Origin: Micrococcales bacterium | GTDB lineage: Bacteria; Actinomycetota; Actinomycetes; Actinomycetales; Cellulomonadaceae | Reading direction: 5' to 3' | Assembly: GCA_009777345.1 (NCBI GenBank) | Contig: WRMB01000009.1 | Location: 1 to 64,000 of the forward strand | DNA length: 64,000 nucleotides | Part shown: one piece after another, positions 1 to 8,107 of the stretch | Position numbering within the stretch: the stretch's first letter is position 1 | Layout: every line of letters begins with the position of its first letter | Made by a program: the position numbers and the translations under genes | The notes under the pieces: model-generated | Database searches by the model: none | Told to the model about the DNA's origin: nothing | The model's input: the letters and a program-made list of their open reading frames with translations, nothing else

Positions 1-1353
1 GGGCACTGCTCAGCACCGGTCCGCCTGCACGGGTCGTCCGAGACCTGGGACACCACCACCGGGGAGTCCCTGGGCAGGTTCTCCTCGGACGACCAGCCGC
101 TGGGCGTACTGCATGTACCCTGCGGCAACCGACGAGCCGACGTGTGCCCGGCATGCTCCAGGTTGTACGCCCGGGACACCTTCGAGGTCATCCGTACCGG
201 CGCTGTCGGCGGCAAGACCGTCCCCGCGTCGGTGGCCTCCGCACCGCTGGTATTCGTCACCCTGACCGCGCCGTCCTTCGGTCATGTTCATTCGGCCCGC
301 AAGGACGGAGGCAGGTGCCGACCCGGCAGACCCAGCCTGTGCGGCCACGGCAAGCCCACCCGCTGCGCCGCCGTCCACGGACCCGACGACCCGACGGCCG
401 GGGCGCCGTTGTGCGCCGACTGCTACGACCACACCTCGGCCGTGGTCTGGCAGTGGTGGGCACCAGAACTGTGGCGACGGTTCACCATCCGGCTACGCCG
501 CGACCTCGCCGCCAACCTTGGGGTTCCGGCGTCTCGGCTGGGCGACGTGGCGAGTGTGCAGTTCGCGAAGGTAGCCGAGTACCAGAACAGGGGACTGGTC
601 CACTTCCACGCCCTGGTCCGCCTCGACGGACCAGCCGGGCCAGGCTCGGCCGCACCGATCAACGGGCACGACCTGTCGACCCTGGTTGAGCACGCTGCCC
701 AGGCGGTGCGGTTCGACGCCCCGCCCGTGGACCGGTGGGACACCGCACGGACTCTGCGGTTCGGGTCGCAGATCGACACCCGCACTGTCCGGGCGGGTGC
801 CGTTGCCGGTTCCGACGATCTGACCGCTGAGGCCGTGGCCGGGTACCTGGCCAAGTACTCCACCAAGTCCGCCACGGCCGGACCTGGCGGGCGGGCGCAC
901 CTGGGCCGGATGGTCCGGACCTGCCGGGCCCTGGCCTGGCGTGCCGCCCACGCCTGTCGCACCCACCAGTGGCAGCCCGAGGACCAGACCGGCTGCACCT
1001 GCGGGACCTGCTCGGACGGGCCGTACTGGTTGCTGGGTAAGTGGGCCCGGACCCTGGGGTTCCGCGGGCACTTCTCCACCCGCTCCCGCCGCTACTCGGT
1101 CACCCTCGGCGCCCTACGACGCGCCAGACGACGCTTCCAGCACCTACGGGCCACCGACCCCGCACGCCTGGACACCGCAGACCTCGAAGCCCGGCTCCTG
1201 GCCGACGACCAAGAGACAACCCTCGTCGTCGGGCACTGGACCTTCATCGCAGCCGGGTGGGACAACCCCGGTGACAAGGCTCTTGCTGACGCCGCAGCCG
1301 CACGCGCGCGCGAGTACGCGCAGTGGAAAGCCGATCAAACACGCCAACCATGA
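1..1353 (+). CDS. Replication initiator of a pSAM2-like integrative element (RepSA family), 5' end outside window
   Basis: The reading frame is open from the first base, so the N-terminus lies upstream; an internal ATG at 142 is not the real start because conserved family residues precede it (a CGNRR segment just before CPACS). The protein carries paired cysteines expected of the zinc-binding N-terminal part, an HFH motif in the stretch GLVHFHALVRLDG, and a later GYLAKYSTKSA stretch whose tyrosine and lysine fit the nicking site of rolling-circle initiators. Family knowledge: RepSA proteins replicate actinomycete integrative and conjugative elements (AICEs) after excision. The excisionase and integrase genes follow directly on the same strand, the usual AICE order. 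Transfer genes, if any, would lie to the left of the window. The family call is strong; catalytic activity is inferred. Confidence 0.88.
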   Translation, partial: GHCSAPVRLHGSSETWDTTTGESLGRFSSDDQPLGVLHVPCGNRRADVCPACSRLYARDTFEVIRTGAVGGKTVPASVASAPLVFVTLTAPSFGHVHSARKDGGRCRPGRPSLCGHGKPTRCAAVHGPDDPTAGAPLCADCYDHTSAVVWQWWAPELWRRFTIRLRRDLAANLGVPASRLGDVASVQFAKVAEYQNRGLVHFHALVRLDGPAGPGSAAPINGHDLSTLVEHAAQAVRFDAPPVDRWDTARTLRFGSQIDTRTVRAGAVAGSDDLTAEAVAGYLAKYSTKSATAGPGGRAHLGRMVRTCRALAWRAAHACRTHQWQPEDQTGCTCGTCSDGPYWLLGKWARTLGFRGHFSTRSRRYSVTLGALRRARRRFQHLRATDPARLDTADLEARLLADDQETTLVVGHWTFIAAGWDNPGDKALADAAAARAREYAQWKADQTRQP

Positions 1354-1369
1354 AGAAAGGGCAAGGACG

Positions 1370-1567
1370 ATGACGAGAAGTACGGTGACCGTCACCCCGG
1401 TCGCCTACAACGTGAACGAGGCCGCTCAGTCTTTGCGGATATCGCGGGACAAGATTTACGAACTGATCCGCTCGGGACGGCTGCGCACCGTCAAGGTCGG
1501 GCGGAGACGCTTGGTCCCTGTAGCCGCACTGGACGAGTGGATGCGTTCTGAGGTCGGTGCCTCGTGA
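1370..1567 (+). CDS. xis: Excisionase (helix-turn-helix, Xis)
   Basis: This 65-residue protein has a MerR-like or HTH_17 DNA-binding fold: YNVNEAAQSLRISRDKIYEL followed by a GRLRTVKVGRRRLVP wing is the classic excisionase signature. I chose the ATG at 1370 because a purine-rich GAAAGGGCAAGGA lies just upstream; a much longer open frame to the left only shadows the rep gene. Its last codons overlap the integrase start (GTGA, 1564-1567), so the two are probably translationally coupled. In AICEs, Xis directs the integrase toward excision at the tRNA attachment site. It lies 16 bp downstream of rep, consistent with a rep-xis-int operon. Confidence 0.9.
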   Translation: MTRSTVTVTPVAYNVNEAAQSLRISRDKIYELIRSGRLRTVKVGRRRLVPVAALDEWMRSEVGAS

Positions 1568-2781
1568 ACGATTCCCAGAAGAAACCTCGTCGGGCGCGGG
1601 GTGAGGGTGGCGTGCGCTGGGATGAGCGGCGTCAACGGTTCGTCGCTGAGAAGACCGTGGGTTACGACGGGCGCGGCAAGCGGATCGTCAAGACGGGCTC
1701 CGGCAAGACCGAGTCGGCTGCGCTGCGTGCGCTGCGGGAACGTGTCCGCCAGTACGAAGCGGGCCTCGTCCCCGCCGCCGACCGGTACACCGTGGCTCAG
1801 GCCGTGGAGGACTGGTTGGCCTACGACCGTTCCGACCGCGCACCGCAGACGGTGCGAGAGTGCCACGACCTGTTCGAACTGCACATCCGACCGCACCTCG
1901 GCGGGCGACGGCTCAAAGACATGCGGGCCGAGGAACTGGACAAGTGGATGGCAGGCTTGGCGAGGAACCTGGGGAAGTCGTCGCTCAAGCAGGTTCTCTC
2001 GGTGCTGCGCCGGTCGGTGGAACGGGCGGTGGCCCGGGGTCACGCGGAAAGAAACGTCGTCGCCCTGGTGAAGGTGCCGAACGGTCGGCCTGGGCGCCCG
2101 TCGAAGTCGTTGACCGTCGAGCAGGCGAAGGCCGTGCTGGAGAACACTCGCGGGCACTGGATGCACCCGTACATCGTCGTGTCGCTCACCACCGGGTTAC
2201 GGACCGAAGAGGTACGGGCGCTGACCTGGGACCGCGTCCACCTCGACACGACTCCTCCGCACGTCGAGGTGTGGCGTTCTGCTCGCTTCGGCGGCGACAC
2301 CAAAACCGCGAAGTCACGGCGGACGCTGGCGCTGCCCGCGGTGGCCGTCGCCGCGCTGCGGACACAGCAAGGCTGGCAGGAGTCGAAGCGGCTCGTCACC
2401 GGTGCCCGGTGGCAGGATGCTGGGCTGGCGTTCACGACCGGCCTGGGTACAGCGCTGCGTGCCGACAACGTTCGTCGGGACTTCCGCCGCGCGCTACAGC
2501 AGGTGCCGGGGATCGACCCGGCGCAGTGGACACCCCAGGAACTCCGGCACTCGTTCGTCTCGGTGATGTCGGCCCAGGGTGTCCCGCTCGAAGAGGTGTC
2601 GCGGCTCGTTGGGCACTCCGACACCTCGACCACCGAGACCGTCTACCGGCGCGAACTGCGCCCGGTGATCCAGACCGGAGCCCAGGCGATCGACGCTGTC
2701 TTCGCCGTTCCGGACGCTCCTGGGTGGGACATGGAACCACTGTTCGACCTGCTGGAACGTCGCGAGGTGCCAGGTGCGTAG
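1564..2781 (+). CDS. int: Tyrosine site-specific integrase of the element
   Basis: The protein has 405 residues, the usual size for AICE integrases. An N-terminal arm-binding region (about 15-65) and a SAM-like core-binding domain (about 75-165) precede the catalytic domain. Visible catalytic residues are R213 in TGLRTEEVRAL, K249, R328 in the box-II ELRHSF stretch, H351 in LVGHSDTS and the nucleophile Y361 in TVYRREL. The first box-II histidine is Gln325 here, a variation tolerated in this subfamily. The start is a GTG overlapping the xis stop. The gene sits about 100 bp from tRNA-Phe, with the tRNA 3' end facing it, the standard arrangement when the integrase recombines within the tRNA 3' half. 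Confidence 0.93.
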   Translation: MNDSQKKPRRARGEGGVRWDERRQRFVAEKTVGYDGRGKRIVKTGSGKTESAALRALRERVRQYEAGLVPAADRYTVAQAVEDWLAYDRSDRAPQTVRECHDLFELHIRPHLGGRRLKDMRAEELDKWMAGLARNLGKSSLKQVLSVLRRSVERAVARGHAERNVVALVKVPNGRPGRPSKSLTVEQAKAVLENTRGHWMHPYIVVSLTTGLRTEEVRALTWDRVHLDTTPPHVEVWRSARFGGDTKTAKSRRTLALPAVAVAALRTQQGWQESKRLVTGARWQDAGLAFTTGLGTALRADNVRRDFRRALQQVPGIDPAQWTPQELRHSFVSVMSAQGVPLEEVSRLVGHSDTSTTETVYRRELRPVIQTGAQAIDAVFAVPDAPGWDMEPLFDLLERREVPGA

Positions 2782-2880
2782 TCAGGCAGTTCGTCAGGTT
2801 CGGGCCGTCAGATGGGCGCTCGCTGCCCGCCCATACATCGCGGCCGTCGCGTCTATGCAGGTCAGGAGCCTGAAACTGGG

Positions 2881-2930
2881 TGGCTCCGACGGGCGTCGAT
2901 CCCGTGACCTCACGATTTTCAGTCGTGCGC
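2881..2930. other. Probable attachment site junction of the integrated element (tRNA-Phe 3' half)
   Basis: This is inferred from position: the integrase gene ends at 2781 and the next feature is the 3' half of tRNA-Phe, with its acceptor end facing the element. AICEs and many phages recombine in the anticodon-to-acceptor part of a tRNA and restore the gene. The second copy would lie left of the window and is not visible, so exact borders cannot be set. The bases directly after the discriminator read CCC rather than CCA, compatible with a junction there. The 2782-2880 spacer contains several GTCAG motifs that could be arm sites. Confidence 0.45.
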
Positions 2931-2953
2931 TCTACCAACTGAGCTACAGAGCC
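2881..2953 (-). tRNA. tRNA-Phe (GAA)
   Basis: On the minus strand the cloverleaf starts GGCTCTGTAGCTCAGTTGG, has anticodon loop CTGAAAA (anticodon GAA) and a TTC-like T-arm, and its 3' acceptor strand CGGAGCC pairs with GGCTCTG through one T-G wobble. The discriminator is A. CCA is not fully encoded. It is the first of three tRNA genes on the same strand and the likely integration target of the neighbouring element. Confidence 0.96.
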
Positions 2954-2982
2954 CGGCCGTCCGGGGGTGCCGGACGGTGGAG

Positions 2983-3056
2983 CGACCCTGACGGGACTTG
3001 AACCCGCGACCTCCGCCGTGACAGGGCGGCGCGCTAACCAACTGCGCCACAGGGCC
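2983..3056 (-). tRNA. tRNA-Asp (GTC)
   Basis: On the minus strand the gene begins GGCCCTGTGGCGCAGTTGG, with anticodon loop CTGTCAC (anticodon GTC) and T-arm GGGTTCAAGTCCC. The acceptor GGCCCTG pairs with CAGGGTC (one G-T), and the discriminator is G as expected for tRNA-Asp. CCA is not encoded. It lies 29 bp upstream of tRNA-Phe in the same direction. Confidence 0.96.
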
Positions 3057-3078
3057 TCGTGATGAGACTGGTCGTTCG

Positions 3079-3151
3079 TACCCCCAACGGGATTCGAACC
3101 CGTGCTACCGCCGTGAAAGGGCGGGGTCCTGGGCCGCTAGACGATGGGGGC
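3079..3151 (-). tRNA. tRNA-Glu (TTC)
   Basis: On the minus strand it begins GCCCCCATCGTCTAGCGG, with anticodon loop CTTTCAC (anticodon TTC) and T-arm GGGTTCGAATCCC. The acceptor GCCCCCA pairs with TGGGGGT, leaving a G-T first pair. It is first in the Glu-Asp-Phe cluster transcribed leftwards. Confidence 0.95.
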
Positions 3152-3286
3152 CAGCACTTCTGACGTCCGAGGCGTCCGAAGACCGGATGCGATCATACGG
3201 GAAGCGGGGCCGGATCGGCAAAGTCAATACTCGCGGGCGGGTCGGCAGGGGGACGGAGGGGGATGGTATTCGTCGGCGCAGGCCGC

Positions 3287-3292
3287 TATCAT
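3287..3292 (+). promoter_or_regulatory. -10 hexamer (TATCAT) for a leaderless arsR transcript
   Basis: TATCAT ends 6 nt before the ATG at 3299 and no ribosome-binding site precedes that ATG. This matches the leaderless arrangement seen at many genes in this window and is why 3299 is preferred over an upstream ATG at 3263. Confidence 0.5.
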
Positions 3293-3298
3293 CGGCGA

Positions 3299-3682
3299 AT
3301 GACGATGAGTGGAGAGGCTGCGGACGGACCGGATCGGCCGACGGTCGGGGCCGACGCGGCCGAGGGGGTGCTGCACAGCCACGCGGGGGTGACGGGGCAC
3401 GCTCACGTCGAGGTGGTCCAGGTGCTGCGGGCCCTGGCCGAACCGGCGCGGCTGTCCGTCGTCCACCTGCTGGCCGAGGCGCCGCGCCGGGTCACGGACC
3501 TCACCGCGGTGCTCGGGCTGGCGCAGTCGACCGTGTCGGGGCACCTGGCCACCCTGCGCGAGGCCGGTCTGGTCACGGCCACGCCGCAAGGGCGGTCCAC
3601 CTGGTACGCCCTGGTCGACGCCGAGGTCGACGGGCTGCTCGGGGCGGCCGAACGGGTCGTGTCCCGGCTGGCGGCGTCATGA
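3299..3682 (+). CDS. ArsR/SmtB-family metal-responsive repressor
   Basis: A compact winged-helix protein with the ArsR signature: VLRALAEPARLSVVHLLAEA, then the recognition helix GLAQSTVSGHLATLREAGLV and the wing QGRSTWYALV. The N-terminus carries several histidines (HSHAGVTGHAHVEV), a plausible zinc-sensing segment of the SmtB/CzrA type; this metal assignment is inference. It overlaps the following CDF exporter by ATGA (3679-3682), so repressor and exporter form a coupled pair in which metal binding should release repression. An alternative start at 3263 would add 12 residues. The specific metal (Zn, Co, Ni or Cd) cannot be decided from sequence. Confidence 0.88.
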   Translation: MTMSGEAADGPDRPTVGADAAEGVLHSHAGVTGHAHVEVVQVLRALAEPARLSVVHLLAEAPRRVTDLTAVLGLAQSTVSGHLATLREAGLVTATPQGRSTWYALVDAEVDGLLGAAERVVSRLAAS

Positions 3683-4590
3683 GCCACGACCACGGGCACG
3701 TCACCGCCGGGCAGGCCCACCGGGGGCGGCTCGTCGCGGTGCTGGCGATCACGACGACGGTGATGGTCGTGGAGGTCGTCGGTGGTCTGGTGTCGGGGTC
3801 GGCGGCGCTGCTGGCCGACGCCGGGCATATGCTCACCGATATCGGCGGGCTGACGCTGGCGCTGGTGGCGACCAGCCTGGCTGCCCGTCCGGCGACGTCG
3901 GTGCGGACCTTCGGCTGGCAGCGGGTCGAGGTGCTGGCGGCGATGGTCAACGGGATGGTCGTGGCGGCGGTGGGGATCGTCGTGCTGGTCGAAGGGGTGC
4001 GTCGGACGGCCGACCCGCAGCCGGTCGGCGCGGGGGTGATGCTCGCGGTGGCGGTGGTCGGGCTGGCCGCCAACACGGTCGGGCTGGTGCTGCTGCGGCG
4101 CGGGCAGGCCGAGTCCCTCAACGTGCGCGGCGCCTACCTGGAGGTGCTCGGGGACCTGCTCGGCTCGGTGGCGGTCGTGGTGGCCGCGGTGGTCATCGCC
4201 ACGACGGGGTTCGTCCGGGCCGACGGGCTGGCGTCGGTAGTCATCGCCCTGCTCATCCTGCCCCGGGCCTACCGGCTGCTGCGGCAGGTGGCCCGGGTGC
4301 TGCTGGAGGCGGCGCCCGAGGGGGTGGACCTGGACGAGGTGCGGCGCCACCTGAGCGCGGTGCCCGGGGTGGTCGGGGTGCACGACCTGCACGCCTGGAC
4401 CATCACCTCCGGGGTGCCGGTGCTGTCGGCGCACGTCGTGGTCGCCGACGACATCGCCCCCTGCGGCGCCACCCCCGGCATCCTCGACGACCTGCAGGCC
4501 TGCCTGCGCGGCCACTTCGACGTCGACCACTGCACCTTCCAGGTCGAACCGGCTAGTCACGCCGCCCACGAGGGCCGCACCCACGTCTGA
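3679..4590 (+). CDS. Cation diffusion facilitator (CzcD/ZitB-like metal exporter)
   Basis: The 303-residue protein has six hydrophobic segments and a C-terminal cytoplasmic domain ending in a His-rich tail (SHAAHEGRTHV); it also starts with a His-rich stretch (MSHDHGHV). The transport site in helix 2 is present (D47, H50, D54 in LLADAGHMLTD). In helix 5 the motif reads AYLEVLGD, so the usual histidine is E155 followed by D159, which may alter metal preference or be a subfamily trait. Family members export Zn2+ or related divalent cations by proton antiport as dimers. It is co-transcribed with the upstream ArsR repressor. Confidence 0.9.
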   Translation: MSHDHGHVTAGQAHRGRLVAVLAITTTVMVVEVVGGLVSGSAALLADAGHMLTDIGGLTLALVATSLAARPATSVRTFGWQRVEVLAAMVNGMVVAAVGIVVLVEGVRRTADPQPVGAGVMLAVAVVGLAANTVGLVLLRRGQAESLNVRGAYLEVLGDLLGSVAVVVAAVVIATTGFVRADGLASVVIALLILPRAYRLLRQVARVLLEAAPEGVDLDEVRRHLSAVPGVVGVHDLHAWTITSGVPVLSAHVVVADDIAPCGATPGILDDLQACLRGHFDVDHCTFQVEPASHAAHEGRTHV

Positions 4591-4602
4591 CCCCGCCACC
4601 AG

Positions 4603-4643
4603 GTCGTTCATCCGGATGAACGACTTTGTGATCAATGAACGAC
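4603..4643. repeat. Palindrome with a third arm copy; likely bidirectional terminator
   Basis: Positions 4603-4624 form a perfect 22-bp palindrome (arm GTCGTTCATCC). After TTTGTGATCA the arm ATGAACGAC recurs at 4635-4643, so two mutually exclusive hairpins are possible. It lies between the convergent CDF exporter and metallopeptidase genes, where a terminator is expected. Confidence 0.6.
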
Positions 4644-4677
4644 TCCGTGGGGAGGGGTGGGAGAGCGCGCGCGGCGG

Positions 4678-5031
4678 TCAGCCCCAGCCGAGGTCGTGCA
4701 GGCGGGCGTCGGAGATGCCGAAGTGGTGGGCGATCTCGTGGACGACGGTGACGGCGACCTCTTCGGCCACCTCGGCGGCGTCGTCGCAGATGGCCAGGGT
4801 GGGTAGGCGGTAGATGGTGATCCGGTCGGGCAGCGCGCCGGTGGCCCACCACTGGCCGCGTTCGGTCAGGGGGGTGCCCTCGTAGAGACCGAGCAGGTCC
4901 GGCTCGTCCTCTGGCGGGTGGTCCTCGACCAGGATCACGACATTGTCCATCAGGCGGGTCAGATCCTGTGGCACCAGGTCCAGCGCGTCGGCCACGGCCT
5001 CGTCGAACTCCTCGCTGGACATCTCCACCAT
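4678..5031 (-). CDS. Minimal zincin-type metallopeptidase family protein
   Basis: The 117-residue protein carries the zinc-binding HEIAHHFGI motif near its C-terminus and the conserved DNVVILVEDHPP and LLGLYEGTPL segments of the actinobacterial Zincin_1 (DUF1025-type) family. A GGGAGG sequence lies 8 nt before the ATG at 5031, supporting that start over a GTG at 5049. There is no signal peptide, so it is cytoplasmic. Members contain the zincin active site but their substrates are not established. It is convergent with the CDF exporter and stands alone. Confidence 0.88.
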   Translation of the reverse strand: MVEMSSEEFDEAVADALDLVPQDLTRLMDNVVILVEDHPPEDEPDLLGLYEGTPLTERGQWWATGALPDRITIYRLPTLAICDDAAEVAEEVAVTVVHEIAHHFGISDARLHDLGWG

Positions 5032-5133
5032 GGCACCATCCTCCCGCACGGGGGGGGTGCGAGCCGCTGCTGGCCACGGATGTGCCGCACCGGTCGGACG
5101 GAGCGGAGCCGGGCCGGGCTCGGCGGGGAGGTC

Positions 5134-6801
5134 TCACCCTGAGGCTGGGGGGTGGGTATCGAGCCAGGCCGCGACCCGTCCGATCTGGTCGGGGGACAGC
5201 GTCCCCAGCTCTGGCAGGTCGTCGTCCGGGTGGATCTTCAGGCAGACGGGGATGCGGGCGTAGCAGTAGGCGTCCATGTCCCACTGGCCGGGGTCACGGG
5301 GCCGGAAGACCGTGCCGAGGGGGTTGCCGTCGGCGTCCTTCCAGGTGTCGGTGATGTACGGGAAGGCGCTCCAGTAGGCCGTCATGGTGTCGACGTCCGC
5401 CCACAGCTGGAGGATGACCGATGTGCCAGGCCGTTCGCAGAGGTCGGCGTAGTGCTCCCCGACGCCGACGGTGGTGGCCCACGGTCGGCACGTGAAGCTG
5501 CCGGGCAGGGCGAAGGCGAACCGCAAGGCCCGGCTGCCGGCGAACTCGGGGCAGTCGCCGCTCGTGTCCCCGTTCCAGCACGAGATGCTGGCCGGTGCTG
5601 TCGTCGTGGTGGGTGCGGTCGTGGGCGCGGTCGTGGTGGGTCCGGTCGTGGTGGGTGCTGTCGTCGTGGGTGCGCTCGTGCGGGCAGCCGTGGGGGCTGG
5701 TGGCGTCCGGGGGTCTCGGGTGGTCTTCCACAGGGCGCCCGCGACCAGCCCGACGGCCAGCAGCCCGGTGAGAACCCCGACGAGCGCCCAGCGGGTTCTC
5801 CGGCCCGCCGGGGCGGGCAGCGGCAGGGTCGGAGGGGTCTGGTCCCGAGCTGCGCGGGGCTTGTTGACCAGGGTGCGCGCGAGGCGAGGAAGAAGACCTG
5901 GACGGGTGCTGGCCCCACCTGCCGGGCTGGTCCCACCTGCCGGGCTGGTCGCGACGGTCGGCGGGGTGGCGTCCTGCCAGGTGCGCAGGTCGGCGCGCAG
6001 CTCGGTGGCGGTCTGGTAGCGCAGGTCACGGTCCTTGGCCAGGGCCTTGGCCACGATCCGGTCCAGCACCGCCGGAATGGCTGGGTCCAGTGCGGAGGGG
6101 ACGGGCGGCGGGTCGTAGAGGTGCTGGTAGAGCAGGGCGGCGGCCGAGTCGGAGACGAACGGCGGCCGTCCGGTGAGCATCTCGAACGTCAGGCAGCCCA
6201 CCCCGTACAGATCGGCGCGGGTGTCGACCTTCTCGGTGCGGACCTGCTCCGGTGACATGTACTGCGCGGTGCCGACGACGTTGTCGGTCTGCGTCAGCGT
6301 GGTCATCGACGTGCCCAGCGCCCGGGCGATGCCGAAGTCCATCACCTTGACCGTACCGGCGGGGGTGATCATGACGTTCGCGGGCTTGATGTCGCGGTGC
6401 ACCACCCCGGCCTGGTGGGCGACCTCCAGCGCCGCCAGCACCCAGTCGACGATCCGCAGCGTCTCGGCCTGCGACGGCAGCCCGTCGCCGAGCAGCTGGC
6501 GCACGGTGCGCCCCGCGACGTGCTCCATGACGATGTACGACAGCCGGGTGCCGTCGGGCTGCACCTGCTCGCCGGTGTCCAGGACCGCCACGATCGACGG
6601 GTGGTCCAGCGCCCCGACGATCTGTGCCTCGCGCCGGAACCGGGCCTCCAGGACCGGGTCCTGGGCCAGGTCGTCGTGCAGGATCTTGACCGCCACGGTG
6701 CGTCCCAGGCGCAGGTCGCGGGCGATCCGGACCTCGGCCATCCCGCCGCGGCCGATCCGGGCGCCCAGCTCGTAGCGGCCGTCCAGCACCGTGGCCGACA
6801 T
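5134..6801 (-). CDS. Transmembrane Ser/Thr protein kinase with unclassified extracellular domain
   Basis: Residues 10-270 are a Hanks-type kinase: glycine loop IGRGGMAEV, invariant K39 in VAVKIL, catalytic HRDIKPANV with D137, DFG at 155-157 and the P+1 loop GTAQYMSPEQV. A proline/threonine-rich linker and one membrane helix (WALVGVLTGLLAVGLVAGAL) follow, then a Thr/Pro-rich stalk of repeated TTTAPTT-like units and an extracellular domain of about 140 residues with six cysteines. There are no PASTA repeats, so it is not the cell-wall-sensing PknB type. I chose the ATG at 6801 because the kinase fold begins immediately after; an upstream GTG would add 13 residues. The ligand is unknown. Confidence 0.92.
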   Translation of the reverse strand: MSATVLDGRYELGARIGRGGMAEVRIARDLRLGRTVAVKILHDDLAQDPVLEARFRREAQIVGALDHPSIVAVLDTGEQVQPDGTRLSYIVMEHVAGRTVRQLLGDGLPSQAETLRIVDWVLAALEVAHQAGVVHRDIKPANVMITPAGTVKVMDFGIARALGTSMTTLTQTDNVVGTAQYMSPEQVRTEKVDTRADLYGVGCLTFEMLTGRPPFVSDSAAALLYQHLYDPPPVPSALDPAIPAVLDRIVAKALAKDRDLRYQTATELRADLRTWQDATPPTVATSPAGGTSPAGGASTRPGLLPRLARTLVNKPRAARDQTPPTLPLPAPAGRRTRWALVGVLTGLLAVGLVAGALWKTTRDPRTPPAPTAARTSAPTTTAPTTTGPTTTAPTTAPTTTTAPASISCWNGDTSGDCPEFAGSRALRFAFALPGSFTCRPWATTVGVGEHYADLCERPGTSVILQLWADVDTMTAYWSAFPYITDTWKDADGNPLGTVFRPRDPGQWDMDAYCYARIPVCLKIHPDDDLPELGTLSPDQIGRVAAWLDTHPPASG

Positions 6802-6875
6802 CAGCGCCCCGCCGCAGGGGTCTGGACGTGCTGCCGCCACCGGCGCGAGATCGCGTCACCAGGCAGCACATTCAC

Positions 6876-6881
6876 ACTATA
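6876..6881 (-). promoter_or_regulatory. Candidate -10 (TATAGT) upstream of the kinase gene
   Basis: On the minus strand TATAGT lies 74 nt before the kinase start, just past the MFS stop codon, in an AT-richer patch. It would give an approximately 65-nt leader. No clear -35 is seen. Confidence 0.35.
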
Positions 6882-6886
6882 TCCAC

Positions 6887-8083
6887 CTATGGTGGCGGGA
6901 CTGTCTGCGGTCCGTGGGGCAGGGCGCGACGCCGGTTGGTCAGGACGAGGACCAGGCAGGCCGTGGCCAGTACGGCACCGACGACGAACAGGGTCGGGTA
7001 GCCGACCAGCGGGTCCAGGGCGGCGAGGACCGCAGGCACGAAGAAGCCCAGGTAGGACAGCGAGTAGTACACCGCGGTGAGCCCGGCCAGGTCGTCCGGG
7101 GTGGCGATGCGCTGCACCTCCTGCAGGCCGCCGACCAGCAGCAGCCCGTACGCCGCGCCGAGCACCGCCGCGGCGACCAGGCCCAGCGCCGTCGACTGGA
7201 CGGTCGCGGTCAGCGCCGCCAGGACCATGCCCGGGACGGCCACGCTCATGGCCACGGCGACCCCGCGGACGGACCGGGGGTCGTCCAGCCGTCGCCCGGC
7301 CATCTGGACGCCGAGCCCGGTACCCAGCCCGACCAGGCACATCAGCCCGGAGAACCCGACCGCCAGACCCGGTACCTGCGCGGCCAGCAGCCCTGGGAGG
7401 ATGGCGTAGGCGCTGGCCGCGGTGCCGAACACCCACGGCGCGGTCGGCGCGACGACGAAGAGGAACCGCTGGTGCCCTGCCGCCGGGATGCGCAGGTCGT
7501 CGCGCAGCCGCCCCGGTTCGCTCGGGGCGCGGGCCCTGGTCTCCGGCGCGGTCAGCAGCACCGCACCGGCCGCCGCGGTGAGCACGATGTTCACCAGGTA
7601 GGGCAGCTGGGCGTGCCACGGGCCCCACTGGGCCAGCGACGCGGCCACCCCCGCGCCCAGCCCGAACCCGGCGGTCAGCGACATGGACGCCCGACGGGCC
7701 CCTCCGGCCGGTGCGTCGTCCGACAGCTCTTTGACCCAGCTGGTGCCCACGGCCATGACCAGCCCCAGGGCGATCCCCGAGCAGATCCGTCCGGCCCCGA
7801 GCACCACGGGCTGCCCGGCCCCGGCGGCGAGCACGGCCGAGCCGGCGATCCCGAACACCGGTGCCCACACCAGCACCGGCCGACGGCCGTACCGGTCCGA
7901 CAGCGGCCCGCCGACCAGCAGCCCCGGCACGATGCCCAGCACGTACGCCCCCAGCAGCAGGTCCACGGTGAGCGCGCTCATCTGCCCGTCGGCCCGGTAC
8001 ATCACCAGCAGCGGGGTGAACTCGTTCCCGCCCCAGGCCACCGCGAACAAGGTGGCCGCGACCCGGAGCCACGGTGCTCTCAC
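6887..8083 (-). CDS. Major facilitator superfamily transporter
   Basis: This roughly 398-residue polytopic membrane protein has about 12 hydrophobic segments and the MFS signature LVGGPLSDRYGRRPVLVW between helices 2 and 3, characteristic of drug/H+ antiporters and related permeases. The start is taken as GTG at 8083 because GGAGG sits 6 nt upstream; the longer frame would start at a TTG. The substrate cannot be inferred. Its upstream region contains four copies of a CTTG(T/C)AC motif, suggesting control by a dedicated regulator not encoded adjacent to it. Confidence 0.88.
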   Translation of the reverse strand: MRAPWLRVAATLFAVAWGGNEFTPLLVMYRADGQMSALTVDLLLGAYVLGIVPGLLVGGPLSDRYGRRPVLVWAPVFGIAGSAVLAAGAGQPVVLGAGRICSGIALGLVMAVGTSWVKELSDDAPAGGARRASMSLTAGFGLGAGVAASLAQWGPWHAQLPYLVNIVLTAAAGAVLLTAPETRARAPSEPGRLRDDLRIPAAGHQRFLFVVAPTAPWVFGTAASAYAILPGLLAAQVPGLAVGFSGLMCLVGLGTGLGVQMAGRRLDDPRSVRGVAVAMSVAVPGMVLAALTATVQSTALGLVAAAVLGAAYGLLLVGGLQEVQRIATPDDLAGLTAVYYSLSYLGFFVPAVLAALDPLVGYPTLFVVGAVLATACLVLVLTNRRRALPHGPQTVPPP

Positions 8084-8107
8084 GCCATACCTCCATACTC
8101 GCCGCGG

